From Morella rubra (lineage: Eukaryota; Streptophyta; Magnoliopsida; Fagales; Myricaceae), in the NCBI GenBank assembly GCA_003952965.2, contig CM025852.1, positions 3,814,416 through 3,878,415 of the forward strand: 64,000 nucleotides of DNA. The letters run 5' to 3'. The stretch's first letter is position 1; each line of letters starts with the position of its first letter. Under the pieces are notes generated by a model that saw only the letters and a list, made by a program, of their open reading frames with translations, had not been told where the DNA came from and searched no databases. Of the stretch, positions 12,561 to 25,300 are shown one piece after another. The translations under genes were made by a program, and so were the position numbers.

Positions 12561-12569
12561 ATTGAAATT

Positions 12570-13600
12570 CATTCTAGATATCCAACCAATATCTTTTTTT
12601 GGATATTCTCGGAATACCTTGCTTCCTCGGTTTCTAGGGAATTCAGATTTAATATGAAAATAATTTGATGTTTGTTTTTGTTTAAAAATAACCAAGCAAA
12701 TATTATGCTGGCCAGACAATTGAAGCTTGATTCTATTGAAAAACAAAAATTGAACTTTGGAGGCATTCGTTTGTTTTTCGGGGTTAAAATATAGGGGTTC
12801 AACAACTTTACTATTGCCACCCCCACTGGGCTAGTACCGTGTTTGGAAACTAATAAACAAAACACCGACTTGCTTATAAAAAAATAAAATAAACAACAAA
12901 ACAAATTGAATAGCACGAGCTAACCAATGCACATAACTAATAAGGATTGGACACGTTTACTTTTTCATGTGACCCAAAATATACCACGCTAAAAAACTTC
13001 AAAATAATTCTCTCCACTATAAGGCAAATAATAAGGTGATTTTGTACAAGACATCCAAATTCTAAAAGAATCAAACATGTGGACGACCTTGTCTGCACCC
13101 ACGTTCTCGAAGGATTCGCTGGGGCCCAGAATGAAGAAAAACTTGCAAAAAGGTTAAAACAGACAAAACCCTTCCGGACGGAGCCCACCGCCTGCCCATG
13201 TCCATCACGCCTGAAGTCTCTCTTTCCCAAAACTGTCTTCTTCTACCCATCTACAAGTCTCCCACAATCGTGCTTGGCCCGTATCATTACGGATTAGGTC
13301 AACTACCTACTCCATTGTAGCTGTACCGCACTAATGCTCCCCAACAATGTACCTTAGGTCCACTGCCGCCTAACACTCTAATCCGTCGACACGTGTACAG
13401 GTGAAAAGCCAGTGCGACGAAAATTTGAGTCTATTATTTACTACAATAATACTATCCTGCTCGGTAGTTTATAGTCTATAATCTGTACTTAAAAATGCTC
13501 CATATGTATATATATTGTACACTTCTCATTCTTTCCCTCCTTTCCACCCAGGACTGTACAATTTTCTGCTTCTTTTTTCTAGTTTATTACAAAAATTTCT
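12570..13600. other. Intergenic DNA downstream of RBOHF
   Basis: No gene recognised. The open frames here are short and their translations look like chance. The last part is the terminator region of the RBOHF gene to its right. Confidence 0.5.
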
Positions 13601-13683
13601 CTCTATAATAATGGAAGTGTTAAGGCATGTATTGGTGAAGTGGAGGACGTAAACAGTTTGTATATACCCATCCCCACGGTCTT

Positions 13684-16600
13684 CTAGAAATGCTCTTTGT
13701 GGAATTCAAACCTGGTTTGACCTTTTTGATTGAACTCAGAGCAGAGCTTGTTGAGCTCTTTAGCAAGAACCGGTGCCCCACAGTAGAATACCCCTGATCC
13801 ATAATTGACCAAAACGAAGATGATATCATTAGCAGATGAAAGCTAAATATACTTATAGTACGTGGAGCTAATGGAGATCTATCTCACCAATTCTGGCAGA
13901 ACAGTGCTTGGAACCTAATTTGGAGAAAACTTTCTTCCAGTTAGGCCTCGCAAAATGGGTTCGCACCTAATAATAAGAACCAGATTTACTGTTATATATC
14001 AAACACATTAAGGTTTTCATTTTTCACAGGATAAAGCACTGACATTTGTCAAATATATATATATATATATATATGCATGGCATTCGTTGTGGTGTCTGCT
14101 ACAATATCAGCAAGAGAATGGTAATCATCAAAGATCTTACCCTAGTGCCGGAGACAATATCGACTCCGTTCTTGGCATGGTTGAGTGCTTGCACCATGGT
14201 AATGAGAGCTGAGCGGGCGTCTCCTTCCTCATACACACTAGTTAGGTAGTTGTGCATCTCAATGACACCCTAAGGTTCAAACTTATTAGTTAGAGTCGTC
14301 AACACTCGAGCAAATTTCAACAAAATGAATGAGAGTGACGCCAAAGAACATATGTCGTATCTTTTACCCGTTGATCAAGCTCAGCTACTTCATTCATGAC
14401 CCCTTTAAACCAATCAAACGAGCCTTGCTCCCTAGTTACCCAGTAGAAGTAAGCATTAGTGGTCTTCAGAGTTCTTTTCCGCTTTGGACAAATCCTACTG
14501 GCCATAGAAGAATCTGTACTTGCAGTACTTAGGTCTGACATTCTACTGGCATCAGAGATAGAATCCTGAAGAGAAGGAAACTAAGCTCATTTGCATGATG
14601 AAATACGCTTTTATTCAAACGCACTGACATTAAGTCTATGAAGACTAAGACGAGTATAAACGTATTTGCAGGTCAAAAGTGAATGTCTTTGGCTGGGATG
14701 GTAAAATAGAAAATGTACATACTGCCTCCTCCTCCATTTTGACAATGTTGTTGAGCAAGTCTTTCAGAATGCTGATAAAAGGTGTGGCTCCAATTCCAAG
14801 ACCCACGAGTAGTAGAACATCATACTTCCGGTAGTCTTCTGCTGGGGCACCATAAGGTCCATCTATTAAGAGCTTCGGCAAACTGTTATCTCCAGAGAGG
14901 AATTGTACATATTAAATAATGAATCACTAGTTGCTAACTAAAGGTGGGAAGACATTAGACAAAGAACCAAAAAACTGTACCACTTCTTGGTTGTCTCGTC
15001 AGCCCTGAGAAGTCCACTCTTTCCAGCCACAGGAGGCTCACATGCTTCAGAGAATAACCTCTTAAGCTCTCGTGTCCAATCACCTAGCTGCCGGATGTGG
15101 ACACTAAGGTAGTCGTCTCCTGGAGCAGAGGTAATGGAAAATGGATGCCTGGAATACATAACTCAGAGCATATTAACATGAAAAACTAAAACCAACAGGA
15201 CACCAGGCAGGGAAGTTTTCTCGTGTAATTCAATTCCTCAGCTACTCAAAGTCTAGAAATAAGTTAAGGCGCATAAAAATGATCTATTATGAGAGCCACA
15301 TTTTGCCATAGCGGAGAACAGACTCAGAAGTGGTTCCCATTTTCATGAAAAGCATCCAGAATATTCTCACACACACAATACACTATGATTAAAACGATGT
15401 CACTAAACATGGCATAGCATGCACGAGTGTCTGGATATTAGAGGTGGGCTAGGCACATTACTTAGTCTTCCATTGAGAAATAAAGGGGTAATAGCTTCGC
15501 CTAAAGTTTAGGATACAAGCAACAGTGCTGTTAATTACAGAAATTTCCTCCAAAGAAATATTTGGGGTGATCAGAGAAAGATTTGGTGACTTACCACTCA
15601 AAAGGAGAAACAGCAGGGCATTGGACAAACATGTATTGTCCACTTTTGTACTTAAATCGGGGTGGCTTGGACATTTGTAACGTCAGGACGTTTCCGGGAT
15701 AGATGGCAACCTACAAACCATATGATCCAAGGGGTAAAAAAAAATTTTGAACGGAGTCAGCCTTGAGTTATGTTGAGAACCATCTTGAGAGTGTGAAACC
15801 AAAGTGGCAGGCACTAGTTCCAGCTGGGTGAGCCCCAGAAACCTTCCACACACGTTGCAGGCTAGTGCTCCAATCAAGCACATATGCAACTTAGGGGTGT
15901 AGTGATATAAATGGCAGAGGTGGTTAGTGAACAGTCATTCTCACCTTCAAAAGACGGACAGTATAGGAGCCAGACCGAAAGAACCTTAGGGTCCTTTCTC
16001 CAGCATAGAATAAAACTGGAACAGCAAGATACATCCATGTCTGCATGCATTAAATTGATATGTTAGCTAACTTTCCCAAGCAATAGCTACATCGTTTATT
16101 GCGTAGGTAAATAACTATTGAAAAAGATATCTGAAGTATTACCGTTTTAAGATACCACTCGTGCACAAAATAGAGACAGGTACCATGGATGATGAGCAAG
16201 ACATAGACGAAGACAAACAGATGGTGTGAATACCAGAAAGCATTGAAACCAGTGAGCTTATCGAAGGGCTTGGGAAGCTTGATGAGACTCCTCCTGAACC
16301 ATCGTGTTGCCAGCGTAAATGCAACCAACATCAAGATCACCATTAGAATGCCAGTCACACCTTCTACCCCTTTAACCAGGTCTCCGTAACTGGGTTTATA
16401 TCGCCCAAAGTCATTACTCAAAAATTCGTCATAATACTGCTCAGACGATTGTTCAAGCCTCGGGAAATCACATGCGAGATGGTCTCCGGCATGGAGAATG
16501 ATACCAATAACAATGGCTCCAGCGATAGTCTGCAAGTAGCAGTAGCAAAAACATATAAATGAAAATGTATTTGGTCGGAGCTAGCACATTGACCAAGTAT

Positions 16601-19600
16601 TCAAAAGGGGCTCGAGTTTTAGTTAGCCGAGGATATGCCAAAATAATGAATTCAATACATCTATATATCATGACTTCTTGGAACATCTATATATCATGAA
16701 CTTTCTCATTCTTGCAGTAAAGAGTCCACCCCGGTTAGTACAGACAATTTAAAACTCCTTAGCCGAACCCTTGAAGGGGGAAAAGAAATCTATGTACTTA
16801 TTGCAATAATATCCCTTTAACGCAGACATGGCAGAGGATTAGCAATTAAGTACAGAGATTATACAAACTTCAGTTTTTAAGACGCGGGCGAGATATGAAA
16901 TTACGTGGAACAACTTACCCAAAAAAATTTATGCGGAACGACACCGTCACAAATATTGTAATAAAAGTCACAGCACGCAGTATCACACTGCAATAACTAT
17001 TTTACCGCTTTAGGCCTTGGTATACGGATTAAACGGCGTGCTGCAGATTCTCGATGCAGTGACTTTAGCGTCAACAAGAAGGAAAATCCGAGACTTACCA
17101 CCAAACAAGACAAAAAAAAAAAAAAAATCCAAATTAAGGAAGTGTCAAGAGTGATTCCAAAGGGACGTCAGAGCATCGTTATTTACGATTATACAGAAAA
17201 CACCATTAAAAAAAACATATATATGAGTGCAGAAAATAAGAACTAACAACTGTAAACGTCGGGTAGGTTCTATAACAATTCGATTTTGAATAATTCAAGC
17301 AGAAGGCCCAGGAAAAAAAGGAAAGAAGAATTAATTAATGGACAACCGTTGTGGACTATGAGATGCAAAGGTAAAAAATATATTTCCACCACGTCACCGA
17401 GATCGAATTGCTATAGCAAATCTCACTCTTTCCCCATTTGAGGAACAAAAGAAAAAGGTTTTTTTAGAAGTCAATTTTTTGGGTTTTGACGACTTCAGAA
17501 CTAGGTAATTTCCTACTCAGCTGATTTGATCGGTTTTCCGAAATTTTTTAATGTTACAACTCACGTATGTATGTGTGCAGGCCTCTTTTATATTTGGTTT
17601 CCTAGAAGAACTAAAATAAGAAAGGTATTTAGTTGTCAACTTTTTGATGCCTGCATTAATAATGCACCCTATATAAATGTGCCCATCACTGTTGTCGCTT
17701 CCTTTATAATAACAGGCAAATGTTGCAGAATGGATAACAGACATTTCTGCAGTGCCTGAGATGAACCATCAAGTTGACTTTAAACATGGAGTCTCCAAGA
17801 CGGGTCCTAAATTATTAACGTACAAATGAAGCAACGAGAAAAGCAAGAACTGGCTCGGTGTGTACCTTGTGGAAATTTATATTGTCGTCAAAAGGTATAA
17901 AGTACCCCATCTTGGTGGACCTGAGCCAAGTGATTGTGTTCCTACACACGGGCATCAGAATCAGAGCCATGTTGAACTTGAGGGTCTCAGCCGCACCTTT
18001 AGCCGTAGGGAGGCAATAACGCATGACTTTGAAGCCATTTTTATTCTTGTACTCAATGAACTTCCATGTGAATAGCCCAATCATGATCATAATCCACAAC
18101 GTCAAAACCCAAATTCTCCTCCAATTCTCTTGAATATAGTACAGCAATTTTGTGCTCCACCTTCTTATCGGGCCCTTCTTTCTCAGCCCTTGTAGGTTCT
18201 GGCTCAAGGCTTGGCTGGTGTAGCTCAGCGCTTGACTGTAATTTAGGTACGTGTCCTTTTGTAACAAAAGCGTTTCCAATTGCCATAGCTGCACATTTTT
18301 ATCAACCAGAACCCAACAAAGTCATCACAGGTAGAAATTACGTGGGGGCACTGCGATCTTGAACATATCAGCTAATTAGACTATCAGTCATCAACAACAA
18401 GGCACGGGGCGTACGAATATGATGGATGATTATGTGAAACTGGAGGGCTATCAGAATCCCACATGGCAACGCTTCTAAGCGTACTATATGTATGTCAGGA
18501 AACTCTTTTTTTCTACGTATGTCAGGAAAGTCACTTGCGAAGGAATACGGGGTTCAAACGGTCAATCGGTTGCTTTCAATCTAGGAATAAATATCAATAA
18601 TACCCATGTCATACTGATATGATATCCTCACTAGTATAGGTATGCTTAACTTGCCTAGAAACCAAAAAAACTAAAAACAAAAAAACTAAAAACCAAAAAA
18701 CTAAACAAAACAAAACAAGTATGCTCGACTTGGGACAACAACCATCTGTTTCCCTATTGCTTAGAGACAAAAGCGCCCAATGTTTCTTTTTGGTTCCAGT
18801 CAAAATAAAAGATCGTGTCTCGTAAAAAAGCAGTGACATGTGATCCTGGATTAAAGAATAATTATACATATTTTTTATGAAAGAGTAAGCGGCATGTTAC
18901 GTTCAATTCATTTAAAAAAACAAAAACAAAAACAAAAGCGGCATGTTACGTTGTATACAAAAAGCAGTCTGAACTGCATCAGACTGTAAAAAAGTTGTGA
19001 CTAAGGGCAATAATTCAGTGATCCACCGTCACATCAGTGACGAACATAGAATACAACTTTAACGTTTTGTGCTGCGCCTTTTTTTTTTTTTTTTTTTTTT
19101 TTTCTAAATTTTTGTGCTGTGCCCTCAAAGAAGCACTACTTCTATGTTTAGCTTTAGCTTTAACGACGTAAACTAGTACGCCGAAGATCACTCGTCTCAA
19201 TCATCTTATCGTTTTGACCCCTGGTCTTATCTTAATAAAGTGAATTACGAACTAATTCAATCGAAGTCCCCACAAAAATTGGACGGAAAAACTGTAACAA
19301 GGTAAAGGCAAAGACCACAGAGAAAAAACACAAAAGGAGCAGAAAAACTGAAGAGAAGCAGCCAAAACCAATTTTATCAATTGCCAGTGTTCTCCCCTAT
19401 TGGCTCAGTTGTTTTTAATGAAGTCGTCTTCATAGAGTGCTATTAGTACATGGCTGTTCCCTCTCTCTCTCTCTCTCGGGAACGTGTAACGACAAGGTAA
19501 CTTAATTATGGGATTTGTCGCCTCAGAATAGACTTGGACGAGAAAGTCAAACTCAAATACTAAAACTCTTATCATTAAAGAGTGAAAATGACAGGCAATA

Positions 19601-22022
19601 TTGCCCCGGATTACAAATGAAACTATAAAAAATGAATTGCAAAAGATTAATCCTACTTTTATGTAGTTAGTTCTATAATTCCACGCATTTGATAATTACT
19701 TCTAGAGTATAACATGCGAGAACACATATATCACTGAAAATTGTGAAAGTAGTACTACTGTACAGTGTACTGTCCAAATAAGGATGTGAGCGATGCAAGA
19801 GCACCAACCTCAATGTAGCCAAGTCTTTCAGGGTCCAATTCTTCCATGATAAGAGCAGCATATTCCTCTGCTTGTTCCTTCAGTCTCGATAACTTGTTCG
19901 CTGAAGCACTTAGCATGATAATCTACACATGAAAGAAAGCAAAAAGTACCAAAAGTACCAAAAATATTAAAAAAATAAAAACAAAGACCAATTAGAATTG
20001 TAAAGAAAATTGAAGACAACACTCAAACGAAATGGATTGACCAAAACGCCCATTAACCACCACCGAAAATGACACAATTTTTTTCTTTTTTTTATAAGCG
20101 AAAAAAATGACACAATTACTTCACCAAATTTTTGTAGGACTAGAGAATTCGAGACGCCTCTGACCACCTCTCAGGTTCACGAAGACCCAACATTACAGTT
20201 CACTAACTCTTGGAAAATCCATGAAAATAGATGGGGGGGCTTAATTTAGAACATGGGAAACGTCATAGATCACGGAAGAGGCAGAATTTTAATTCCTGAT
20301 TTATTAAATAGGAGTGGTTAGTTTTTGAAATTTCATGTGTTTAGGGTCACCGAATCCTGCCTAACGTTGATTATTATAACCAAAATGACACCCTGTATGC
20401 TTCAGTACGCCAAAGCAAGAAGCTAATGCAAGATAATAAGAGTCACTTTTAGTTGCTGCATCAGTTTGGGCCGGCTCAACTACTTTTTATATTACTGGAA
20501 TCCGAATCTAGTTGACTCATTCATGCACTTCATTTTTTTCAAAATATCAATTTTTCAGCTACCTGGCATGGCGAATTACATATAATATTTCCACTAGGTT
20601 AATCGACAAATTATTGAAGAGAGGAAGTCAGGACTCTGGGAGATCAGAGATGTTTTGGACTGAAACCTACCTCTTTAACTTCTTCTTCGGCGATTCTACC
20701 ATCTTCATTCTTGTCCACCCTGCAATACATTAATTAGAACAACATGAAAAACAACGAGATGCATGTTTGAAAATAAGTTCACAGTCGTAATTTTAATCAC
20801 TTTGTAATTTGATAAATGAAAAGACAGTTTTGTCCTTTCCATTCACGTAACGATCTTAATTAATGAATATCGACGAGAGAACTCTGGCGTTCTCTCATTG
20901 GAATAGTTGATAGATAGTGGTATATTTCACAATACTAAAATAGACTTTGGAAGAAAGAGTAGGCCCGTCTTGTTTTTTCATACGCCCCAGAGTAGGCCAA
21001 TTTATTAAACAAAAGATTAAGCAAATCATTGGACTGATTGATTATGCCTAAGCGTACATGTCGAAGAAGATCTGGAGCCGCGAATCGAAACTTTGATCTG
21101 TGATTTGGGACCAGAACTCGTATAGTTCTTCTCGGCTAATCTTCTCAACCTTGAGCCTTCGTCTCCTTCCCAGAGCATCGACCAGCTCCAGAGCAAACTC
21201 CTTCGAATCTTTCATTCCTGTAAGAAAAAGGAAAGTAGTAAGTTATTGTGGAGGTTTTCACTTTGAAAAACAAGAAAAACACTTACGGACTGTTTTAGAT
21301 CAGATTAGATCATGAGGACTTGAGTTTGAACCTATGCATTGCGCGAAATCGGCGCGGTACAGAAAGCCGTCCTTATTGAGGTTATTGAAATTGCGTTCAA
21401 CTTGGCTCCATGCATCGACGCCTTTGGCTTTAGTGCTGATGAATTTAAGTCCCCGAAGCGCTTTTTGAGCGCCGGATCGAGTCCGGTCCAGCTGAGCTCG
21501 TTCCCTCCGCAGAGCGCGAGCCGCCAAAGCCGAGGCGAAACCGCTCTCGGCTCCGGCTCCGTTCTGAGACGTCGCCGCCACCGCCGTCGCCGCAAGTGCA
21601 GTACGCGACGTTTGGCTGTGGCTCCACGAGAACCGCCTCACAAGCTCGGCTCGCAGTTCCTGCGAGAAATGCTTCGCCTTCGCAACCGCCTCCGCCTTCA
21701 GCTCCTGCGAGAACTGCCGCAGTTTGTTCGAAGGGCATCTCTTGATCGATGTCGACCTGGATGCCGGAGCCGACGCAGACGCCGCTGCTCCCGCCGGAGC
21801 TTGAGCTCCGTCTGACCAGTCGTCGACATTAATAACAGTCGCCGGCTCCACGCTCCGAAGCACAATCGTGTTGTCATCTTGAAGATCAAGCGTCACTTCA
21901 ACGAACTCCTCAACAGAATTACAATCGGTTCCAGCCGGCGAGGATCCACAGCTGATAGCCATTCTGTTGGGAACGGTGTCGGAGGCCCAACGGCGTTCGT
22001 GCTTAGGATTATTGGTCTCCAT
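13684..22022 (-). CDS. RBOHF: Respiratory burst oxidase homolog (NADPH oxidase), RBOHF type
   Basis: Plasma-membrane NADPH oxidase that passes electrons from cytosolic NADPH through FAD and two haems to apoplastic O2, giving superoxide for signalling. Fourteen exons (genomic coordinates, in transcript order): 22022-21332, 21217-21058, 20719-20671, 19922-19809, 18288-17866, 16529-16143, 16040-15945, 15710-15595, 15148-14981, 14882-14723, 14565-14368, 14269-14141, 13966-13888, 13793-13684. All introns are GT-AG and the 2880 nt are in frame, giving 959 aa. Visible features: [21 protein letters not shown] near the N-terminus; an EF-hand loop [12 protein letters not shown] (286-297) and a degenerate second one near 330; ferric-reductase membrane helices with histidines H492, H581 and H594; FAD motif HPFSIT (680-685); NADPH site [10 protein letters not shown] (about 761-770); C-terminal HKEHF. 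Exon phases and sequence follow Arabidopsis RBOHF closely. Exon 1 is GC-rich and has an Ala/Ser-rich linker that makes the protein slightly longer than usual. Confidence 0.97.
19065..19123 (-). mobile_element. Poly(A)-only retroinsertion in RBOHF intron 4
   Basis: A run of 25 T (19079-19103) plus five bases is bracketed by two near-identical 14-mers, ttttgtgctgcgcc (19065-19078) and ttttgtgctgtgcc (19110-19123). This is what an almost completely 5'-truncated LINE or SINE insertion looks like: tail plus target-site duplication. A simple slippage tract between chance repeats is the alternative. Confidence 0.45.
19461..19478. repeat. (CT)n microsatellite in an RBOHF intron
   Basis: About nine CT units inside intron 4 of RBOHF, far from either splice site. 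Confidence 0.85.
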
Positions 22023-22312
22023 CGTATCAATGTGCTATTGCTTAAAAATTAATAAAAAAATTCATGTACTCTCAACTCTGTCTAAGAAGTAATAGATGGA
22101 GTACTAGAGAGAGAGAGAGGAGGTTGGAGAAGATAAGGTGAGAACAGTGAACTTTTAAAGAAGCAGAGTCGTCAAACGCGTTGAGAATCTCTGGGAAAAG
22201 ACATGTACGCGGGAGAGAATTTTCAGATTGGGAAAATGAGAAGGTGAGAAAAACAGAACAGAGAGATTTGTGGAAGAGAGCGAATTAATCTTGTGGGGGA
22301 CCGATCAGAGGA

Positions 22313-22319
22313 ATATATA
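22313..22319 (-). promoter_or_regulatory. Candidate TATA box of RBOHF
   Basis: CTATATATTC on the minus strand lies about 290 bp before the ATG. Transcription would start near 22285 and give a 5' UTR of about 260 nt containing a GA-rich run (about 22108-22121). This is predicted from the motif and spacing only. Confidence 0.4.
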
Positions 22320-22329
22320 GACCGAACAT

Positions 22330-25300
22330 AAATAAATCATGTACACACAGTGACAGAGCCCATACGCTTGAAATTTCTCTCTGTTTGTTTGTGATCTGAA
22401 TGTAGCCTTACAAATGCTCCGTGACCACGGTGTCTCCCAGTCCCTCCCTGTGTCTGTCTAGACTCTACCTCTCTTTTCTTCTTTACGGTTTGTGGCAAAA
22501 CGCGGTTGGACTTTATTTGAAAGGGGGAAGTGGTGGATGTTATCGGCACCCACAGAGAGAGAGAGAAATATGGGGCGTAAGGACAATAAGGGCAAGTGTG
22601 GGTGGAAATCAGGGAGGGAAAGGGAATATATTTATGCGTTGGTGTGGAGCGGAGGGTCCCAGTGGTTAGGAATCGTTGATTCGGGATATCCCCAGTGGAC
22701 GGAAGGGATCATACCAGTCAATTCTTCCTGATCAGCAGAGATAATTTAATGTTTAATTAGAATTTCTAATTCTAGCAGAAATTAGTAATTGAAGAATTTT
22801 TTTTTTTTTTTTATGTTATTTTGATCAATAAACAATTTTATTTTTTCTTACACCCCTATATTTAAAAGTGATTTATCCATTACCACCACTCATTTTTGCA
22901 TATTACAATTTGAAATTCATGGTAAGGAATAAAAATTGTTTGTAGCTTCAACTAATTTTAATATTTTTTTTGGGGGGCGGAAGGGGGTCAGAATTTTAAC
23001 TTAAACTAGAAGAATATTCGTATGATGCACAGGCTAAACGCAAAATACATATATAATTTAATCCTTAAAAAAAAAAACCACACATAATGGTCAACTTGTC
23101 TGAAAAGCAAAAAATGTAGCTAATCCTTCAACGACTAATTATTCTAGTCCTTGAAGATCATTAGACAGACAAAGAGTCTCAAAATAAGAAAATTTTAAAT
23201 TTCTTTTATATTTGAGAAGAAATTTAAAAAGAAAAACAAGAAGAAAAAGAAATAGAGATAGATGATTATGAAAGGTGAAGAGGAAAGAGATCCACACATT
23301 ATATGGTGCCAAAGAAGTGGGTTTATTGAGCTACTCCACACACTATATATCTCTCTAAAAGGGTAAGCTCTTAAAAAGATAGTAGAGGCTTATAAGCTAC
23401 TTTTAGATCATCCTTTTTTGATCGATGCTCAGGATGTATTGACATAACACTACTCATACAACTCTGTCGGTATTTTCTGCAACACACCCACGACCAATGA
23501 TATCATGATACTTATTACTCTCTATATATTTGTGTCAATGCATGTACATTAATTATTTGTACACATAGTCTAGTCTAATTGAACAAAAAAAAATTGTATA
23601 TGAAATCAAAATATGTATAGTTGTTGTTGAAAATGGCAGTGAAAAATTGGAAAAAAAAAACGAAAGCAAGGAGAAGATTAGCTCGAGTACTTCGCATGCG
23701 TATATATATTGATGGATAGAGACCCTAAAGAACGTGTTAGGGAAGAGATATGTTGAGCCGCCCGCGTGCACTACTACAGGTACAGTCTGTGCATACATAA
23801 CCACAACCAGTTGATCAGGTTGGCCCTCATCAGGCCCAGCAATTTTACAAACTCCCTACGTAATTTTAATGCGTAACAAAATGATATTCAATCATTCACT
23901 AGTAGTACGTCCATTTTTATTTCTTTTTTTTTTCCTGCCCTTTTTGGTCTTTCGCCTCTCTGCTTTTCTGCATTTGTATGATTGTGTACGTGGAGGAAAC
24001 CGACGTCTTCTAAAATGACGCAATCTGATTTAAACATTTTAACCTTTACATTAATTGTCATAATAACAACTGGTGGCATATTTTTCCTCCATGCAGCAAA
24101 GCATCTCGAGACTTTCGATCCCTTATCCAACAAAAACAAACAAATTAATAAAAGGGGAAAAAAAAAAAAACAATCCGTACAAATTGGTCTTGGCAGAAAA
24201 AATGACAAACCGTATGGACCAGGGAATTGTTCTGCCCTTTTGATTCAACCTTTTTTTTTCTTTTTTTCTGGTTCAGATTGGTATTGTCGCGAAAGCAAGG
24301 TATCATATACATCAGCGCAAAGTCTTTGTCTAAAATTTTCTCGGTGGCTCAGAAAGGTAACAGGCAGCTGCTGGCTTTGTTTTCAATCATATTCATGCCT
24401 CGCCTCCCTTTAAACTGCTGCTCATATGAAAGCTTCCTTGATATAGCATGAGTTATAGCCCATCAGTAAGCCTAGCACTATGCTAACGTCTAGCAGTTTG
24501 AGCAGAAAAGGAAAGCTAGCGTAGAAGATAAAAAAGGTAGCATATATATTCTTAGCTAGCGCCGGCCTCTAGATGGGTTCAAAAATTCAAGCTCGTAACC
24601 GTTGCCAACCTGGATTTCCGATTGAAGATGAGCATGATGATGGTACCAAGATGCCCATTTGACATTAATAACCAGACAGAGTTGATATGATCATCGATGA
24701 CTCAGTGCTTAGAGGCATGGCTGTCACCCGATCAAATGCGTGACTGCAAATTATTATTCCAGATCAAATTAATCATCCGACATCCATGTTGAACTCGTGG
24801 AGTACTTGTTTTTTTTCTCCTTATTTTTTATCCAATGGTGCTTTTATTCTGTCTCGGTGCCTAACTTTGGGGATTTGAAAATCATTTTCTTTACCATGTG
24901 AAAGGGAAAAATGATGAGAAAAACAACGAAATTCAACATGACCAACAGAAACGATACATCCCACGACAAGATTCACATGTAAATAATAATCAAGAATGCT
25001 TTGTACATGTTATTAATTGAATCGATCTATATCTATATATATATATATTATATATATATATATAGACCAACAACGTCAAAATCAGTAGAGAAGATAACGG
25101 AGAGAAGATTTTTTTTTTTAATAGTTGTTCTTTGATTCAGATATGAAATCTTCTTCCTATAACTTGTTCCGTAAGACAAAAGGAACCCAAGTTCTATTGA
25201 AAAAGAAATGCCCAGTACTTGACAAACATCAACTACCGACCTCTTTACTAACTAAAAGACAGGTAGCTGCATTCCCATGGCGGTTTGAAACCACAAAGAA

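Noticed and set aside
12498..12916. Minus-strand frames of 82 and 115 aa
   Set aside because: Low-complexity AT-rich translation with overlapping alternative frames and no motif.
21339..21815. 158-aa Arg-rich plus-strand frame
   Set aside because: Antisense shadow of the GC-rich RBOHF exon 1.
23982..24413. 143-aa plus-strand frame with one hydrophobic segment
   Set aside because: Contains poly-Lys and poly-Phe from A- and T-runs and no recognised domain; likely chance.
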